This document shows, piece after piece, positions 45,282-54,409 of a DNA stretch of 64,000 bases; position 1 is the first letter of the stretch; every line of letters begins with the position of its first letter. Made by a program: the position numbers and the translations under genes. Source of the DNA: Azophilus sp963663395 (GTDB lineage: Bacteria; Pseudomonadota; Gammaproteobacteria; Pseudomonadales; Azotimanducaceae); contig OY760226.1 in the NCBI GenBank assembly GCA_963663395.1, positions 1,178,001 through 1,242,000 on the forward strand, in the 5' to 3' direction. A model generated the notes under the pieces. The model was not told where the DNA came from. It saw nothing but the letters and a program-made list of their open reading frames with translations, and did not search any database.

Positions 45282-45629
45282 ATGCTGAGGATCGAGTGTC
45301 CCTGGTGCGGCAAGCGCGACGAGGGCGAATTCAGCTACGGCGGCGAGGCGGACATCAAGCGGCCCCTGGCGCCGGATGACCTCAGCGACGCGGAATGGGC
45401 CGACTACCTGTTCATGCGCACCAATCCCAAGGGCGCCCACAGGGAGTTGTGGAATCACGCGCACGGTTGCCGCCGCTGGTTCGTCGCGGAACGGGATACC
45501 GTGACGTATCGTTTTTTGGATTCGAGGGATTCGAGGGATTCGGGGGATTCGGGGGATTCGGGGGATTCGGGGGATTCGGGGGATTCGGGGGATTCGGGGG
45601 ATTCGGGGGAAGTCGAGGTCCCGGCGTGA
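45282..45629 (+). CDS. soxD: Sarcosine oxidase, delta subunit with repetitive tail
   Basis: 115 residues from ATG 45282. The family core is complete: zinc ligands in CPWCGKRDEGEFSYGGEA, then WADYLFMRTNPKGAHRELWN and HAHGCRRWFVAERDT. After this the protein ends in ten DSR/DSG triplets encoded by a 9-bp tandem repeat, an acidic tail that other SoxD proteins lack as far as I recall. The start lies 16 bp after soxB and soxA begins 15 bp after it. Confidence 0.9.
   Translation: MLRIECPWCGKRDEGEFSYGGEADIKRPLAPDDLSDAEWADYLFMRTNPKGAHRELWNHAHGCRRWFVAERDTVTYRFLDSRDSRDSGDSGDSGDSGDSGDSGDSGDSGEVEVPA
45519..45608 (+). repeat. 9-bp in-frame tandem repeat, ten units, in soxD
   Basis: GATTCGAGG twice, then GATTCGGGG eight times without a break. 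The unit is three codons (Asp-Ser-Arg/Gly), so slippage changes tail length but not frame. Confidence 0.95.
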
Positions 45630-45644
45630 AGGCTCTCTTGTCGG

Positions 45645-48600
45645 GTGACGCACATGCAGCCTGACCGTCTTGACGAAGGCGGGCGCATCGACCGTTCCCG
45701 GCCGCTCGCTTTCTCTTTCAACGGCAGGGCGCTCGAGGGTTACGCGGGAGATTCCCTGGCCTCGGCGCTGTTGGCCAACGGGGTGAGCGTCGTCGGCCGC
45801 AGTTTCAAGTATCACCGCCCCCGGGGCATCGTCGGCAGCGGGCCGGAAGAGCCGAATGCGATCGTGCAAATCGACAGCGGCGCGGCAACGACACCCAATG
45901 TGCGGGCCACCGCACAGGAACTTCACGACGGCCTGACCGCCTCCACCGTGAAGGGCTGGCCGAGTCTCGACTTCGATCTCATGGCGGTGACGGACTGGTT
46001 TAATCGCCTGTTCGTTGCCGGCTTCTACTACAAGACCTTCATGCGGCCCCGGGCACTGTGGAATTTCTACGAGCACCTGATTCGCCGCACCGCGGGGCTC
46101 GGCGTGGCGCCGGAACTGCCCGACCCGGACGCCTACGACCACTTCAATGCGCATTGCGACGTGCTGGTGGCCGGCGCCGGTCCGACGGGCCTGATGGCGG
46201 CGCTGGCGGCAGCCCGATGCGGAGCCCGGGTGATCGTCGCGGACGAGCGCAGCGAACCGGGCGGCAGCCTGTTGCGCGAGACCTCGAGCCTGAACGGCGG
46301 TCCGGCGAGCGCCTGGCTGGAGGCTGTCCTTGAGGAACTGTCGGAGCGCCCGGGTGTCACGGTGCTCTCCCGAAGCACCGTTTTCGGCTACTACGATCAG
46401 AACTTTCTGACGGTTCTGGAACGCTGTGGCGAAGGATCGATGCGGAACGGCGGGGAGCGCGTGGCGAACATACGCCAGCGGCTGTGGCGGGTACGCGCGA
46501 GGCGGGTGGTTCTGGCCACCGGCGCCTGCGAGCGGCCCCTGGTATTCGCGAACAACGACCGCCCGGGCATCATGCTGGCTACGGCGGTTTCGGAATACAT
46601 CCACCGCTACGCGGTTCGCCCCGGCAGGCGGGCGGTTGTCTTCACCAACAACGACAGCGGCTACCGGGCGGCACTGGACCTGGTGAACGCCGGGGCGGAT
46701 GCCATGCTGGTCGACAGCCGCAGCGACGGCGCTGGCCCGGTGGCGGAAATCGCCGCCGGTGCGGGGATCGAGGTGCGCACCGGGTACGCCGTTTCCGGTG
46801 TTGCCGGGCGCAAGCGCGTCCGCGCTGCGGAAATCGTGCCCGCCTCGGCGAACGGTGGAGCAACACATCGACGGCCGGAGCGGGTTGCCTGCGACCTGGT
46901 GGCCATGGCGGGCGGCTGGAGCCCGGTTGTGCACCTGCACTCCCAGGCGGGCGGGCGCGTAGCCTGGAACGAGTCATCGGGCTGCTTCGTCCCGGGCGAA
47001 TCGGGTCAGCACAATGTATCGGCCGGTGCAGCCGCCGGCACCTGGGAACTGGGCGCCTGCCTGGAGGAGGGCAGGCGGGCCGGTCTGGAAGCGGCTCGTT
47101 ACTGCGGGTTCGATGCGGCCGAGGTCGCTGTCCCGACAACGGAACCCGAGACCGCCAATCCCGCATCTTTCTTCTGGCGAACACCGTCTCCGCGCTCTCC
47201 GGAACGGTCGCCGAGACAGTTCGTGGACTATCAGAACGACACCACGCTGTCCGACATTCGCCTGGCCGTTCGCGAGGGTTACCGCAGCGTGGAACACGTC
47301 AAGCGCTATACGGCGCTGGGGTTCGGCACCGACCAGGGCAAGCTGGGCAACGTCAACGGGTTCGCGGCGCTGGCGGAGTGCCTGGATGTCCCGGTCGGCG
47401 AGGTGGGCACCACCACGTTCAGGCCGGCCTATACGCCGGTGGCCTTCGGCGCCTGCGCGGGCATGCATGCCGGCGACCTCTACGACCCGGTGCGCAAGAC
47501 CGCCCTGCACGAGTGGCACGAAGCCGCCGGCGCCGAGTTTGAGGTGGTCGGGCAGTGGCTGCGGCCCTGGTATTTCCCGGCACCGGGAGAGGACATGCAT
47601 GCGGCGGTGGCCCGGGAATGCCGTGCCGCCCGGGATTCCCTGGCGATCATGGATGCCTCCACCCTCGGCAAGATCGAGGTCCGGGGGCCGGATGCGGTAA
47701 CGTTCCTGGAAAGGATCTATACGCACCGGGTCGGCGCCATGAAGGTTGGCCGTTGCGCCTACGGCATCATGCTGGGCGAAGACGGCATGGTGTTTGACGA
47801 CGGCGTCACCGCGCGGCTGGGCGAGGATCACTACTATCTCACCACCACCACCGGCGGTGCTGCGGCGGTTCTGGGCTGGCTGGAATGGTGGCTGCAGACC
47901 GAATGGCCCGAGTTGCAGGTCTATTTCACGTCGGTGACCGACCGCTGGTCCACCATCGCCCTGGTGGGGCCGAACAGCAGGAAGGTGCTTGAAGGCCTGG
48001 AGTGCGACATCGCCTTCGATGCCGCCGACTTTCCCTTCATGTCCCTGCGCGACGGGCAGCTCGCGGGTTGTCCGGTGCGGATATTCCGGGTCAGCTTCAG
48101 CGGCGAACTGGCCTTCGAGATCAACGTGGATAGCGACTGCGCCACGTCCCTGTGGGAACTGCTGATGGAGGCGGGGCGGTCATACGGCATCACGCCCTAC
48201 GGCACCGAGGCCATGCACGTGCTGCGGGCCGAGAAGGGCTTCGTCATCGTCGGCCAGGACACCGACGGTTCGGTGACGCCGGTCGATCTGGGCATGAACT
48301 GGCTTTTGGCCAAGGACAAGGACTACCTGGGCAGGCGCTCGTTGCAGAGGCCGGATTGCAAGCGCCCTGACCGCCAGCAGTGGGTCGGCCTGCTCTCGGA
48401 GGACGGCTCGACGGTATTGCCGGAAGGCGCGCAACTGGTCGAGGCGCCGAACGGAGCGCCGCCCGTTCCCCTGCTCGGCCACGTTACCTCCAGCTATTCG
48501 AGCGCCAGCCTGGGGCACCCCATTGCCCTCGGGCTGGTGAGCGGCGGGCGGGCGCGCCGCGGCGAGTCGATCTACGCTGCGTTGCGTGACGGACGGTTCG

Positions 48601-48662
48601 TGAAGGTGAAGATCACACCGTCCGTGTTCTACGATCCCAAGGGGGAGCGCCAGCGTGTCTGA
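45645..48662 (+). CDS. soxA: Sarcosine oxidase, alpha subunit
   Basis: 1005 residues from GTG 45645 (ATG 45654 is possible). The N-terminal ferredoxin-like fold (FSFNGRALEGYAGDSLASAL) has no cluster cysteines, as usual for SoxA. It is followed by the NAD-binding oxidoreductase domain (DVLVAGAGPTGLMAALAAAR) and a GcvT-type THF domain (PGEDMHAAVARECRAARDS, FERIYTHRVG-like LERIYTHRVGAMKVG, FSGELAFEINVDSDC). It catalyses sarcosine demethylation with soxB, transferring the one-carbon unit to THF. It overlaps soxG by 8 bp. Confidence 0.94.
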   Translation: MTHMQPDRLDEGGRIDRSRPLAFSFNGRALEGYAGDSLASALLANGVSVVGRSFKYHRPRGIVGSGPEEPNAIVQIDSGAATTPNVRATAQELHDGLTASTVKGWPSLDFDLMAVTDWFNRLFVAGFYYKTFMRPRALWNFYEHLIRRTAGLGVAPELPDPDAYDHFNAHCDVLVAGAGPTGLMAALAAARCGARVIVADERSEPGGSLLRETSSLNGGPASAWLEAVLEELSERPGVTVLSRSTVFGYYDQNFLTVLERCGEGSMRNGGERVANIRQRLWRVRARRVVLATGACERPLVFANNDRPGIMLATAVSEYIHRYAVRPGRRAVVFTNNDSGYRAALDLVNAGADAMLVDSRSDGAGPVAEIAAGAGIEVRTGYAVSGVAGRKRVRAAEIVPASANGGATHRRPERVACDLVAMAGGWSPVVHLHSQAGGRVAWNESSGCFVPGESGQHNVSAGAAAGTWELGACLEEGRRAGLEAARYCGFDAAEVAVPTTEPETANPASFFWRTPSPRSPERSPRQFVDYQNDTTLSDIRLAVREGYRSVEHVKRYTALGFGTDQGKLGNVNGFAALAECLDVPVGEVGTTTFRPAYTPVAFGACAGMHAGDLYDPVRKTALHEWHEAAGAEFEVVGQWLRPWYFPAPGEDMHAAVARECRAARDSLAIMDASTLGKIEVRGPDAVTFLERIYTHRVGAMKVGRCAYGIMLGEDGMVFDDGVTARLGEDHYYLTTTTGGAAAVLGWLEWWLQTEWPELQVYFTSVTDRWSTIALVGPNSRKVLEGLECDIAFDAADFPFMSLRDGQLAGCPVRIFRVSFSGELAFEINVDSDCATSLWELLMEAGRSYGITPYGTEAMHVLRAEKGFVIVGQDTDGSVTPVDLGMNWLLAKDKDYLGRRSLQRPDCKRPDRQQWVGLLSEDGSTVLPEGAQLVEAPNGAPPVPLLGHVTSSYSSASLGHPIALGLVSGGRARRGESIYAALRDGRFVKVKITPSVFYDPKGERQRV

Positions 48663-49338
48663 ACCGGTGGCCAGGCATCATGCGCTGGAACCGTTCCTGA
48701 ATCGCGTGGAGCGTCGGACGCAGGCCGACTGCGGGGTTGTGATCGCAGTGTTGCCGTATCGGGGCTATCTCAATCTGCGCGGCGACCCGAATGGCAGCGG
48801 CTTCCTGGAATCCGTTCTCGAAGTCCTGGGCCAACCCCTGCCCATTGCCGCCAACACGTTCACCAAGGGCCAGTGCCGCGCGTTCTGGCTGGGGCCGGAC
48901 GAATGGCTGGTTATGACGGAGCCGGGCATGGAAAAGGCGCTGGCGGCGCGCCTCGAGGCTGCGCTTGCGGGCCGGGCCCGCGCCCTGACCGACCTCACCG
49001 GCGGCCAGATCTGTATCCGTCTGGGCGGCCGCAATGCCCGGGATGTGCTGGCCAAGGGATCCACCCTGGATTTTCATCCCCGGGCCTTCCTGCCGGGGCA
49101 GTGTGCCCAGACCGTGCTCGGCAAGTCGTCCATGCTGATTGCCTTGTCGCGTGCCGGGGCTGACAGCGCGGGTTCCGACGATACCCGGGCGGGAAACGAT
49201 CCGGGGTTGGCCGATGAATCCGGGGTGTTCGACATCGTCGTGCGCCGCACTTTCGCCGACTATGCGGCCGAGTGGCTCTATCGCAGCGCCCTGGAGTATG
49301 GCGCAAGGGTGACGGTGCAAAGCGCCGGTCCGATGTGA
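48655..49338 (+). CDS. soxG: Sarcosine oxidase, gamma subunit
   Basis: 227 residues from GTG 48655. SoxG features: LPYRGYLNLRGD, LPIAANTFTKGQCRAFWLGP, DEWLVMTEPGME, ALTDLTGGQICIRLGGRNAR and the end RRTFADYAAEWLYRSALEYG. It is structural or THF-binding in the heterotetramer. It has a Ser/Asp/Gly-rich insert (about 168-188). It ends the soxBDAG operon. Confidence 0.9.
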   Translation: MSEPVARHHALEPFLNRVERRTQADCGVVIAVLPYRGYLNLRGDPNGSGFLESVLEVLGQPLPIAANTFTKGQCRAFWLGPDEWLVMTEPGMEKALAARLEAALAGRARALTDLTGGQICIRLGGRNARDVLAKGSTLDFHPRAFLPGQCAQTVLGKSSMLIALSRAGADSAGSDDTRAGNDPGLADESGVFDIVVRRTFADYAAEWLYRSALEYGARVTVQSAGPM

Positions 49339-49413
49339 AGGCGGCAAGCAGGTCCGGACTTGAGGCATGGGGCGTTCGGCGACCTGACCCGCGCATTGGA
49401 GGTTTAGAACGGC

Positions 49414-50574
49414 ATGACTGAAGCGACAGGCGTTCCCCGCATCCGGCGGGGTACCGACAGTCTCGAAATCCTCTGGCCGGGGGGATACTCGAGCCGGCAC
49501 CTGTACTACTGGCTGCGGGAAAACTGTCACTGCCGCCAATGCGCTCATCCCGATGCCTGGGAGCGGCTCGTCGACTTCATGGCGATTCCCCTGGACATTG
49601 CACCGCTCGAGTGCCGGGGCGATGCCGACGGGCTGCATATCGACTGGCCGCAGGACGGCGCGCCCTGCGCGGGAACCTTCTACAGTTGGGACTGGCTCGA
49701 CCGGCACCGCTGCGAGCCGGAAGCGCGCCGAGCTCGCAAGCCGCGCCGTACCGCCTGGACGGCGGCGGATGTCGACAAGCCGTCCGTTTCCATCGGTCAT
49801 GATGCCGTTACCGGCAGCGGGCCGGGCATGCTCGAACTCCTGGAGCGGGTTGACAACTTGGGGGTCGCCCTGGTGACCGGCGTTCCGTTCGAGGAACTGG
49901 CGGTGGTGGGCCTTGCCGAACGGTTCGGTTTCATCGAGGAGTCGCACTTCGGGCGCCACTTTGACGTGGAATCGAAACCCCAGGCCGAAAACCTCGCCTA
50001 TACGCACCACGCGCTGTATCCCCACAACGACCTTCCGAGCCGGCGGCAAATGCCCGGCATTCAGTTCCTGCATTGCATTGCGAACGATGCTCGGGGGGGC
50101 GACAGCGTACTCGTTGACTCAATCGCCTGTGCCGCCCGGTTGCGGGAAGTGGATGCGGCTGCGTTCGACCTGCTTTCCCGCGAACGGGTGACCTTCACCT
50201 CCGTTGCCGACGACTGGCACATCGTCAATCGAGGAACGCTGATCGAGGTCGATGAGGACGGCGACGTCACGGGGACGCGATTGCACCCAGCGCTGCTCGG
50301 TCCCGTGGACATCGCACCGCAGTTTCAGGCGGAGTTTTACCGGGCGCATCGGCGGTTTCTGGAGATTGCCCTTAGCGAGGCGATGCAGTTCCGGTTTCGG
50401 CTGGAACCCGGTGACTGCCAGATCTTCGACAACTGCCGCGTCATGCACGCGCGCAGCGCGTTCGACCCCACCAGCGGCCGTCGTCAACTTCAGGGCTGTT
50501 ATGTCGGCCGGGACGAATTCGCGAGCCGCCTGGAACTGTTGCGACGCGGCGGCGAGGACTTTCGTCAGACCTGA
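49414..50574 (+). CDS. Gamma-butyrobetaine hydroxylase-like 2-oxoglutarate dioxygenase
   Basis: 386 residues. The N-terminal DUF971/GBBH-like zinc domain has C38, C40, C43 and H45 (ENCHCRQCAH). The TauD-like double-stranded beta helix has the Fe(II) triad H204-x-D206 (HND) and H345 (VMHARS). Family members hydroxylate gamma-butyrobetaine to carnitine or trimethyllysine. The location 75 bp after soxG supports a betaine-type substrate, but the exact one is unknown. It may be co-transcribed with sox. Confidence 0.88.
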   Translation: MTEATGVPRIRRGTDSLEILWPGGYSSRHLYYWLRENCHCRQCAHPDAWERLVDFMAIPLDIAPLECRGDADGLHIDWPQDGAPCAGTFYSWDWLDRHRCEPEARRARKPRRTAWTAADVDKPSVSIGHDAVTGSGPGMLELLERVDNLGVALVTGVPFEELAVVGLAERFGFIEESHFGRHFDVESKPQAENLAYTHHALYPHNDLPSRRQMPGIQFLHCIANDARGGDSVLVDSIACAARLREVDAAAFDLLSRERVTFTSVADDWHIVNRGTLIEVDEDGDVTGTRLHPALLGPVDIAPQFQAEFYRAHRRFLEIALSEAMQFRFRLEPGDCQIFDNCRVMHARSAFDPTSGRRQLQGCYVGRDEFASRLELLRRGGEDFRQT

Positions 50575-50690
50575 CTGGGTTGCAGCGATCTCGCACAACG
50601 GATTCAGGCGTCGTCTCACCGCCCGGAACTTTCTTTCTGATATGCTCCAATTCGATCCAGTTGAGCAGTCGCGATCAAGGCCCATTTCCC

Positions 50691-50927
50691 GTGAGCGCAA
50701 TCGTCAAGGAAGTCTACGATGCTTTCCGTAGTGCCGGTGTCTCGGACGAACAGGCGACGGCGGCAGCGCGAACTATTCCACTCGTTGACGATCTCGCGAC
50801 GAAAGCCGACATCGATGCACTGCGGGCGGAGATGAAGGTTCTCGAACTTCGCATGACAATAAAACTGTTCGGCGGGCTCGGGATGGCGGTAGCCGGCGTA
50901 AAGGCGCTCGACTTCCTCATCGGCTGA
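50691..50927 (+). CDS. Small coiled-coil protein with C-terminal hydrophobic helix
   Basis: 78 residues from GTG 50691. It resembles the small CCDC90/DUF1640-type bacterial proteins: IVKEVYDAFRSAGVSDEQAT, LATKADIDALRAEMKVLELR (coiled coil), then a hydrophobic segment FGGLGMAVAGVKALDFLIG. It probably anchors in the membrane. The function is unknown. The open frame upstream is probably not translated. Confidence 0.6.
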   Translation: MSAIVKEVYDAFRSAGVSDEQATAAARTIPLVDDLATKADIDALRAEMKVLELRMTIKLFGGLGMAVAGVKALDFLIG

Positions 50928-51002
50928 ACCCGCCTGTCACGGTTTTCGCGCGGGGCTGTCGCTCGGGATTCACCGGCCCACGGTTTGTGCGCCTGTAGAC
51001 GC

Positions 51003-52352
51003 TCAGCGTCCCGGGGGATTGCCCGCCAGGTAGTCGTGCAGCACTTCGTGGAACCGTCTGACGCGGGTTTCCTGTGCCGCCATGTAGGGCTCCTGGTAGC
51101 CCCTGGAGCGCCAGCCGGCAGTCTGGCCGGCAGTCAGCTGCCAGTCCTGGAACACGACCTGGTCCGAATATTCCTGGACGCCGGCGCCGTTGTCATATTC
51201 CCGTTCGTCCAGTTCGGCTTCGGTGAGCTGAATCGGGTTGACCGCGGTGCGGTTGACGAATTCCTCCATCCCTTCAATGGGGTAGGCCATCGTCCACTGG
51301 TCGAAAAAGCACTGTTCGGGATCTGTCGGGTGCGGTTCCCAACGCCAGACCAGGAAGGAATCCGCCGAGGGGGCGATGGCGACGTTGGGGAACAGCACCT
51401 GGAACGGGCTTTCCGTCAGGTCCTCGTCATCGAGATGTTCGTAATGCAGGTAACCTTTCTCTCTCCATAGCCGTCTCTTCGCGGCCTTGAGATCCAGCCA
51501 GCCCTGCATCGCCTTGGTTTCGTAATCGGGATACTTGTCGGGGTCGATGTCCCAGACACGCAGCATGTCGTCGAACGGGTGCGGCACGCCATCGGGCAGC
51601 CTGTCTCTGAGAGAGGGGCGCCCCATCTGCACGATCCGATTGTGGCCCATCGGGAACATCTCGTAGCGCGACGTGAAGTGGTCCTGGTCGATGATCGGCG
51701 GTACCTGGGGATGCACGGTTCGCGTGTGATACGACTCGTTGAAATTGTCCGACCAGAATTTCCAGTTCGTTTTGAGCGCGACCCGAAACTGGTTGACCCG
51801 AACGGTTTTCTCGAACTGGTGGTTCTTGTACAACTCCGGCGTGGGTTCCAGGTACTTCATGAGGTCCGGCGCTTCGTCGTCCATGGTGTACCAGACCAGG
51901 CTGGCCCAGGTGGCGACGCGGACTTCGGTGAGTTTGAGCTTGCCGACCGGGTCGCCCCGGCAGAAGTCGTCCCGGTCGGGCAGGTCTTCCAGCACGCCGT
52001 CGAGCCCCCACGTCCAGCCGTGGTAAGGGCAGGTGAAGCAGTCCTGGCTGCTGTTCTGCCACACCAGGCGCTGTGCGCGGTGGCCGCAGGCGTTGTAGAA
52101 CCCCTTGAGCGAGCCATCGCGCTGCTTCACGATGATCACCGACTCGTGCATGAAATCGTGCACGATGTAGTCGCCGGGTTCCTCGAGTTGTTGCTCGCGG
52201 CCGGCGATGTGCCAGATCTTCGTCCAGAGGTTTTCCCATTCCCGGGCCATGAAATCACGGCAGTAATAGCGATCCTGGCTAATCGGATCGCCCCGAAGCT
52301 GTGAAGGGTCTTTGCCATCCATCGCCATTGGATGATTTACAAACTGGTTCAT
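51003..52352 (-). CDS. Rieske non-haem iron oxygenase, alpha subunit
   Basis: 449 residues. Rieske ligands C89-x-H91 and C108-xx-H111 (CGHRAQRL, CPYHGW). The catalytic iron site is NESYHTRTVHP with H209 and H214. This is the alpha-subunit layout of ring-hydroxylating or amine N-demethylating oxygenases. No reductase or ferredoxin gene is next to it, so the electron partner lies elsewhere. In this neighbourhood an N-demethylation of a betaine is possible, but an aromatic substrate cannot be excluded. Confidence 0.85.
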   Translation of the reverse strand: MNQFVNHPMAMDGKDPSQLRGDPISQDRYYCRDFMAREWENLWTKIWHIAGREQQLEEPGDYIVHDFMHESVIIVKQRDGSLKGFYNACGHRAQRLVWQNSSQDCFTCPYHGWTWGLDGVLEDLPDRDDFCRGDPVGKLKLTEVRVATWASLVWYTMDDEAPDLMKYLEPTPELYKNHQFEKTVRVNQFRVALKTNWKFWSDNFNESYHTRTVHPQVPPIIDQDHFTSRYEMFPMGHNRIVQMGRPSLRDRLPDGVPHPFDDMLRVWDIDPDKYPDYETKAMQGWLDLKAAKRRLWREKGYLHYEHLDDEDLTESPFQVLFPNVAIAPSADSFLVWRWEPHPTDPEQCFFDQWTMAYPIEGMEEFVNRTAVNPIQLTEAELDEREYDNGAGVQEYSDQVVFQDWQLTAGQTAGWRSRGYQEPYMAAQETRVRRFHEVLHDYLAGNPPGR

Positions 52353-52436
52353 TGGCTGTGCCTCCCTCGACTTCCGGAAATTAGACCAACGGGAACGCCG
52401 ATGTCAAAGCCGGCGCATTCCGGGGCAGTCCGGCTG

Positions 52437-53183
52437 TCAGGCAGGGGGCCGCGCCGCAATCAGGATGAACCTGTCCGTCTTGCCGCGTATATCCGGCTCG
52501 AAAACATTCAGCGTATGGTCGTCGTCCGGACGACGCAGCATTTGTGGCGAGGCGACGACCTCGAGCCCGGCGGCTTCCGTGACCGAGCGAGCCAGGTCCT
52601 CGGTCATGCGATGCAGGGTTGCGTTGTCCGCGCCTTCCGCACCGCGATGGTCGATGATCACGACGAATCCCCCGGGTTTCAGCAGATTCCTGATCGCGCT
52701 CAGAAACTGCACCGCGATCTCTTCGCTGTCGAGGTAATAGTAGTCGTGCAGATTGAGCGCCGTGAGGGCTGCGTCCAGGCTGCCCGCTGCAAGTCCCGAG
52801 TCACCCACGGCGACATCGATGCGCTCCACGTTGGCCAGCCGGCCGTCTGCCAGGCGTGCCGTGATGGCCTTGTCGTAGCGGCGGTCGTCCCACTCGAGCC
52901 ACTCGGGGGCGTTCTGGGCGTAAACGGTGCCTGCATCGCCTACCCCCACCGACAGGACCTCCGTGTACCATCCGCCCGAGGACGCAAGATCCATGACGGT
53001 CATGCCGCGCTCGATTCCGGCAGCCACCAGCACTTCGGCCGGCTGACGGGCGGCATCGCGGGCGCGGTCTTCTTCCGAACGCGCTTCGAGCGCCTCGGAG
53101 AGCGACTCGACTGTCCAGGTCTCGGCGGACAGGCTGAACGAGACTAGGCAGGCGAAAACACCCGCGAAGAACCTGGCTGGCAT
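52437..53183 (-). CDS. Exported class I SAM methyltransferase-like protein
   Basis: 248 residues from ATG 53183. It begins with a signal peptide (MPARFFAGVFACLVSFSLSA). The SAM-binding region is MTVMDLASSGGWYTEVLSVG, followed by LTALNLHDYYYLDSEEIAVQ and GGFVVIIDHRGAEG. The family of secreted methyltransferase-like proteins is common in marine gammaproteobacteria; substrates are unknown. It lies upstream of the Rieske gene in the same direction, 84 bp apart. Confidence 0.78.
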   Translation of the reverse strand: MPARFFAGVFACLVSFSLSAETWTVESLSEALEARSEEDRARDAARQPAEVLVAAGIERGMTVMDLASSGGWYTEVLSVGVGDAGTVYAQNAPEWLEWDDRRYDKAITARLADGRLANVERIDVAVGDSGLAAGSLDAALTALNLHDYYYLDSEEIAVQFLSAIRNLLKPGGFVVIIDHRGAEGADNATLHRMTEDLARSVTEAAGLEVVASPQMLRRPDDDHTLNVFEPDIRGKTDRFILIAARPPA

Positions 53184-53226
53184 GTCTTGCTCCAAAAACG
53201 ATCAATGGCGGCGCGATCATACACGC

Positions 53227-53493
53227 GTGGCGGGCTGGGGGGAGACAGGAAAGGCGATCGCACAAGGGAGCGACGTGATCATGACCTGCCTGCCGTCTCC
53301 GGAGGTCTCGGCGCAGGTTCTCGAGGAACCCAACGGTGTGCTGGAGGGGATCACCGAGGGCAAGATCTGGCTCGAAGCCTCCGCGACGGATGCCGATGAG
53401 GTGAAGCGCCTGGGCGCGCTGGTGGAAGCGAACGGAGGCCAGGCCATGGACACGCCGGTTTCCGGCGGCTGCCACCGTGCCGCCCATGAATAG
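53227..53493 (+). pseudogene. Fragment of a 3-hydroxyisobutyrate dehydrogenase-type NAD(P) enzyme
   Basis: The frame shows the second part of the Rossmann domain: GKAIAQGSDVIMTCLPSPEV, EGKIWLEASATDADEVKRLG and GQAMDTPVSGG, which is the usual HIBADH active-site region. The N-terminal GxGxxG part and the whole C-terminal helical domain are missing. It is a gene remnant. Confidence 0.7.
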
Positions 53494-53569
53494 TCCTGCT
53501 GGAGCGGTGTTCGCGCTACCGGAAACGCAGGGAAGTTTGCCGCTTCCCTGTCGCGGTGCCGATCAGGGC

Positions 53570-54409
53570 TCAAATCCTGCGGTTGACCAGGCTCGGCAAT
53601 TCCCGGCGAACCTTTTCCACCTTGCCCGCGTCGATTTCGGCGATGGCGAACCCATCCCCTTCTTCCGGGCATTCAGCGACTACATCTCCCCAGGGGTCGA
53701 CGATCAGCGAGTGCCCGTAGGAGATCCGGTTCGCATGGCCGTGCTCCCCAAATTGGGCGGGCGCAATCACATAAGCCTGGCATTCGATGGCGCGGGCGCG
53801 CAGCAGCACGTGCCAGTGGTCGCGCCCGGTCGTGCGGGTGAATGCCGAGGGTACGGTCAACGCGATGGCGCCGAGGTCCGCCAGCCGCTGATAAAGGCCG
53901 GGGAAGCGCACGTCGTAGCAGACCGAGAGGCCCAGGGTGCCGAACGGCAACTCGGTCACCACCGGTGTGTCCCCGGGCGCGGTCCCCCTGGATTCCAGCA
54001 GGCGCGTGCCGTCCGCCAGGTCTACGTCGAAAAGATGGATCTTGCGGTAGAGCGCCGCGATCTCTCCCTTGGGGTCGAGATGCACGCAGGTATTGAATGA
54101 TCGCCCGTCTGGGGCCCGCTCGTGGAAGCCGAAGACGAAATGCACGCGGTTGTCCGCCGCCATCGTGCGGCACTGGTCCAGAACGGGCCCTCCGTCCGGC
54201 AGCGGCTCGAGCATTTTCGCCCGTTCCCGGCCCGGACCGATAAAGGTGAACGCCTCCGGTGCGAAGACGGTGCCGGCGCCGGCGTCCGCGGCCTTCTCTA
54301 CCAGCTTCGATGTGACGCTGAGGTTCCTTCGAACATCGGCAGTGGCGCACATCTGCACGACAGCGGCCTTCGTGGGCGTGCTCACCCCTGCGGCCGGGCT
54401 GTCTACCAT
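53570..54409 (-). CDS. Nitrilase superfamily amidohydrolase (Nit/NIT2 type)
   Basis: 279 residues. The catalytic triad is E52 (FAPEAF), K123 (YRKIHLFDVD) and C164 (SVCYDVRFP). HIHLFD-type and RARAIECQAYVIAPAQ signatures place it in the Nit1/Nit2 branch, which hydrolyses deaminated glutathione or omega-amides. The preceding gene in the same direction is a GST and overlaps it by 7 bp, which fits a glutathione-related role. Confidence 0.9.
   Translation of the reverse strand: MVDSPAAGVSTPTKAAVVQMCATADVRRNLSVTSKLVEKAADAGAGTVFAPEAFTFIGPGRERAKMLEPLPDGGPVLDQCRTMAADNRVHFVFGFHERAPDGRSFNTCVHLDPKGEIAALYRKIHLFDVDLADGTRLLESRGTAPGDTPVVTELPFGTLGLSVCYDVRFPGLYQRLADLGAIALTVPSAFTRTTGRDHWHVLLRARAIECQAYVIAPAQFGEHGHANRISYGHSLIVDPWGDVVAECPEEGDGFAIAEIDAGKVEKVRRELPSLVNRRI

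Noticed and set aside
45228..46940. Long minus-strand frame over soxD and soxA
   Set aside because: It mirrors two well-recognised sarcosine oxidase genes and has no recognisable domain.
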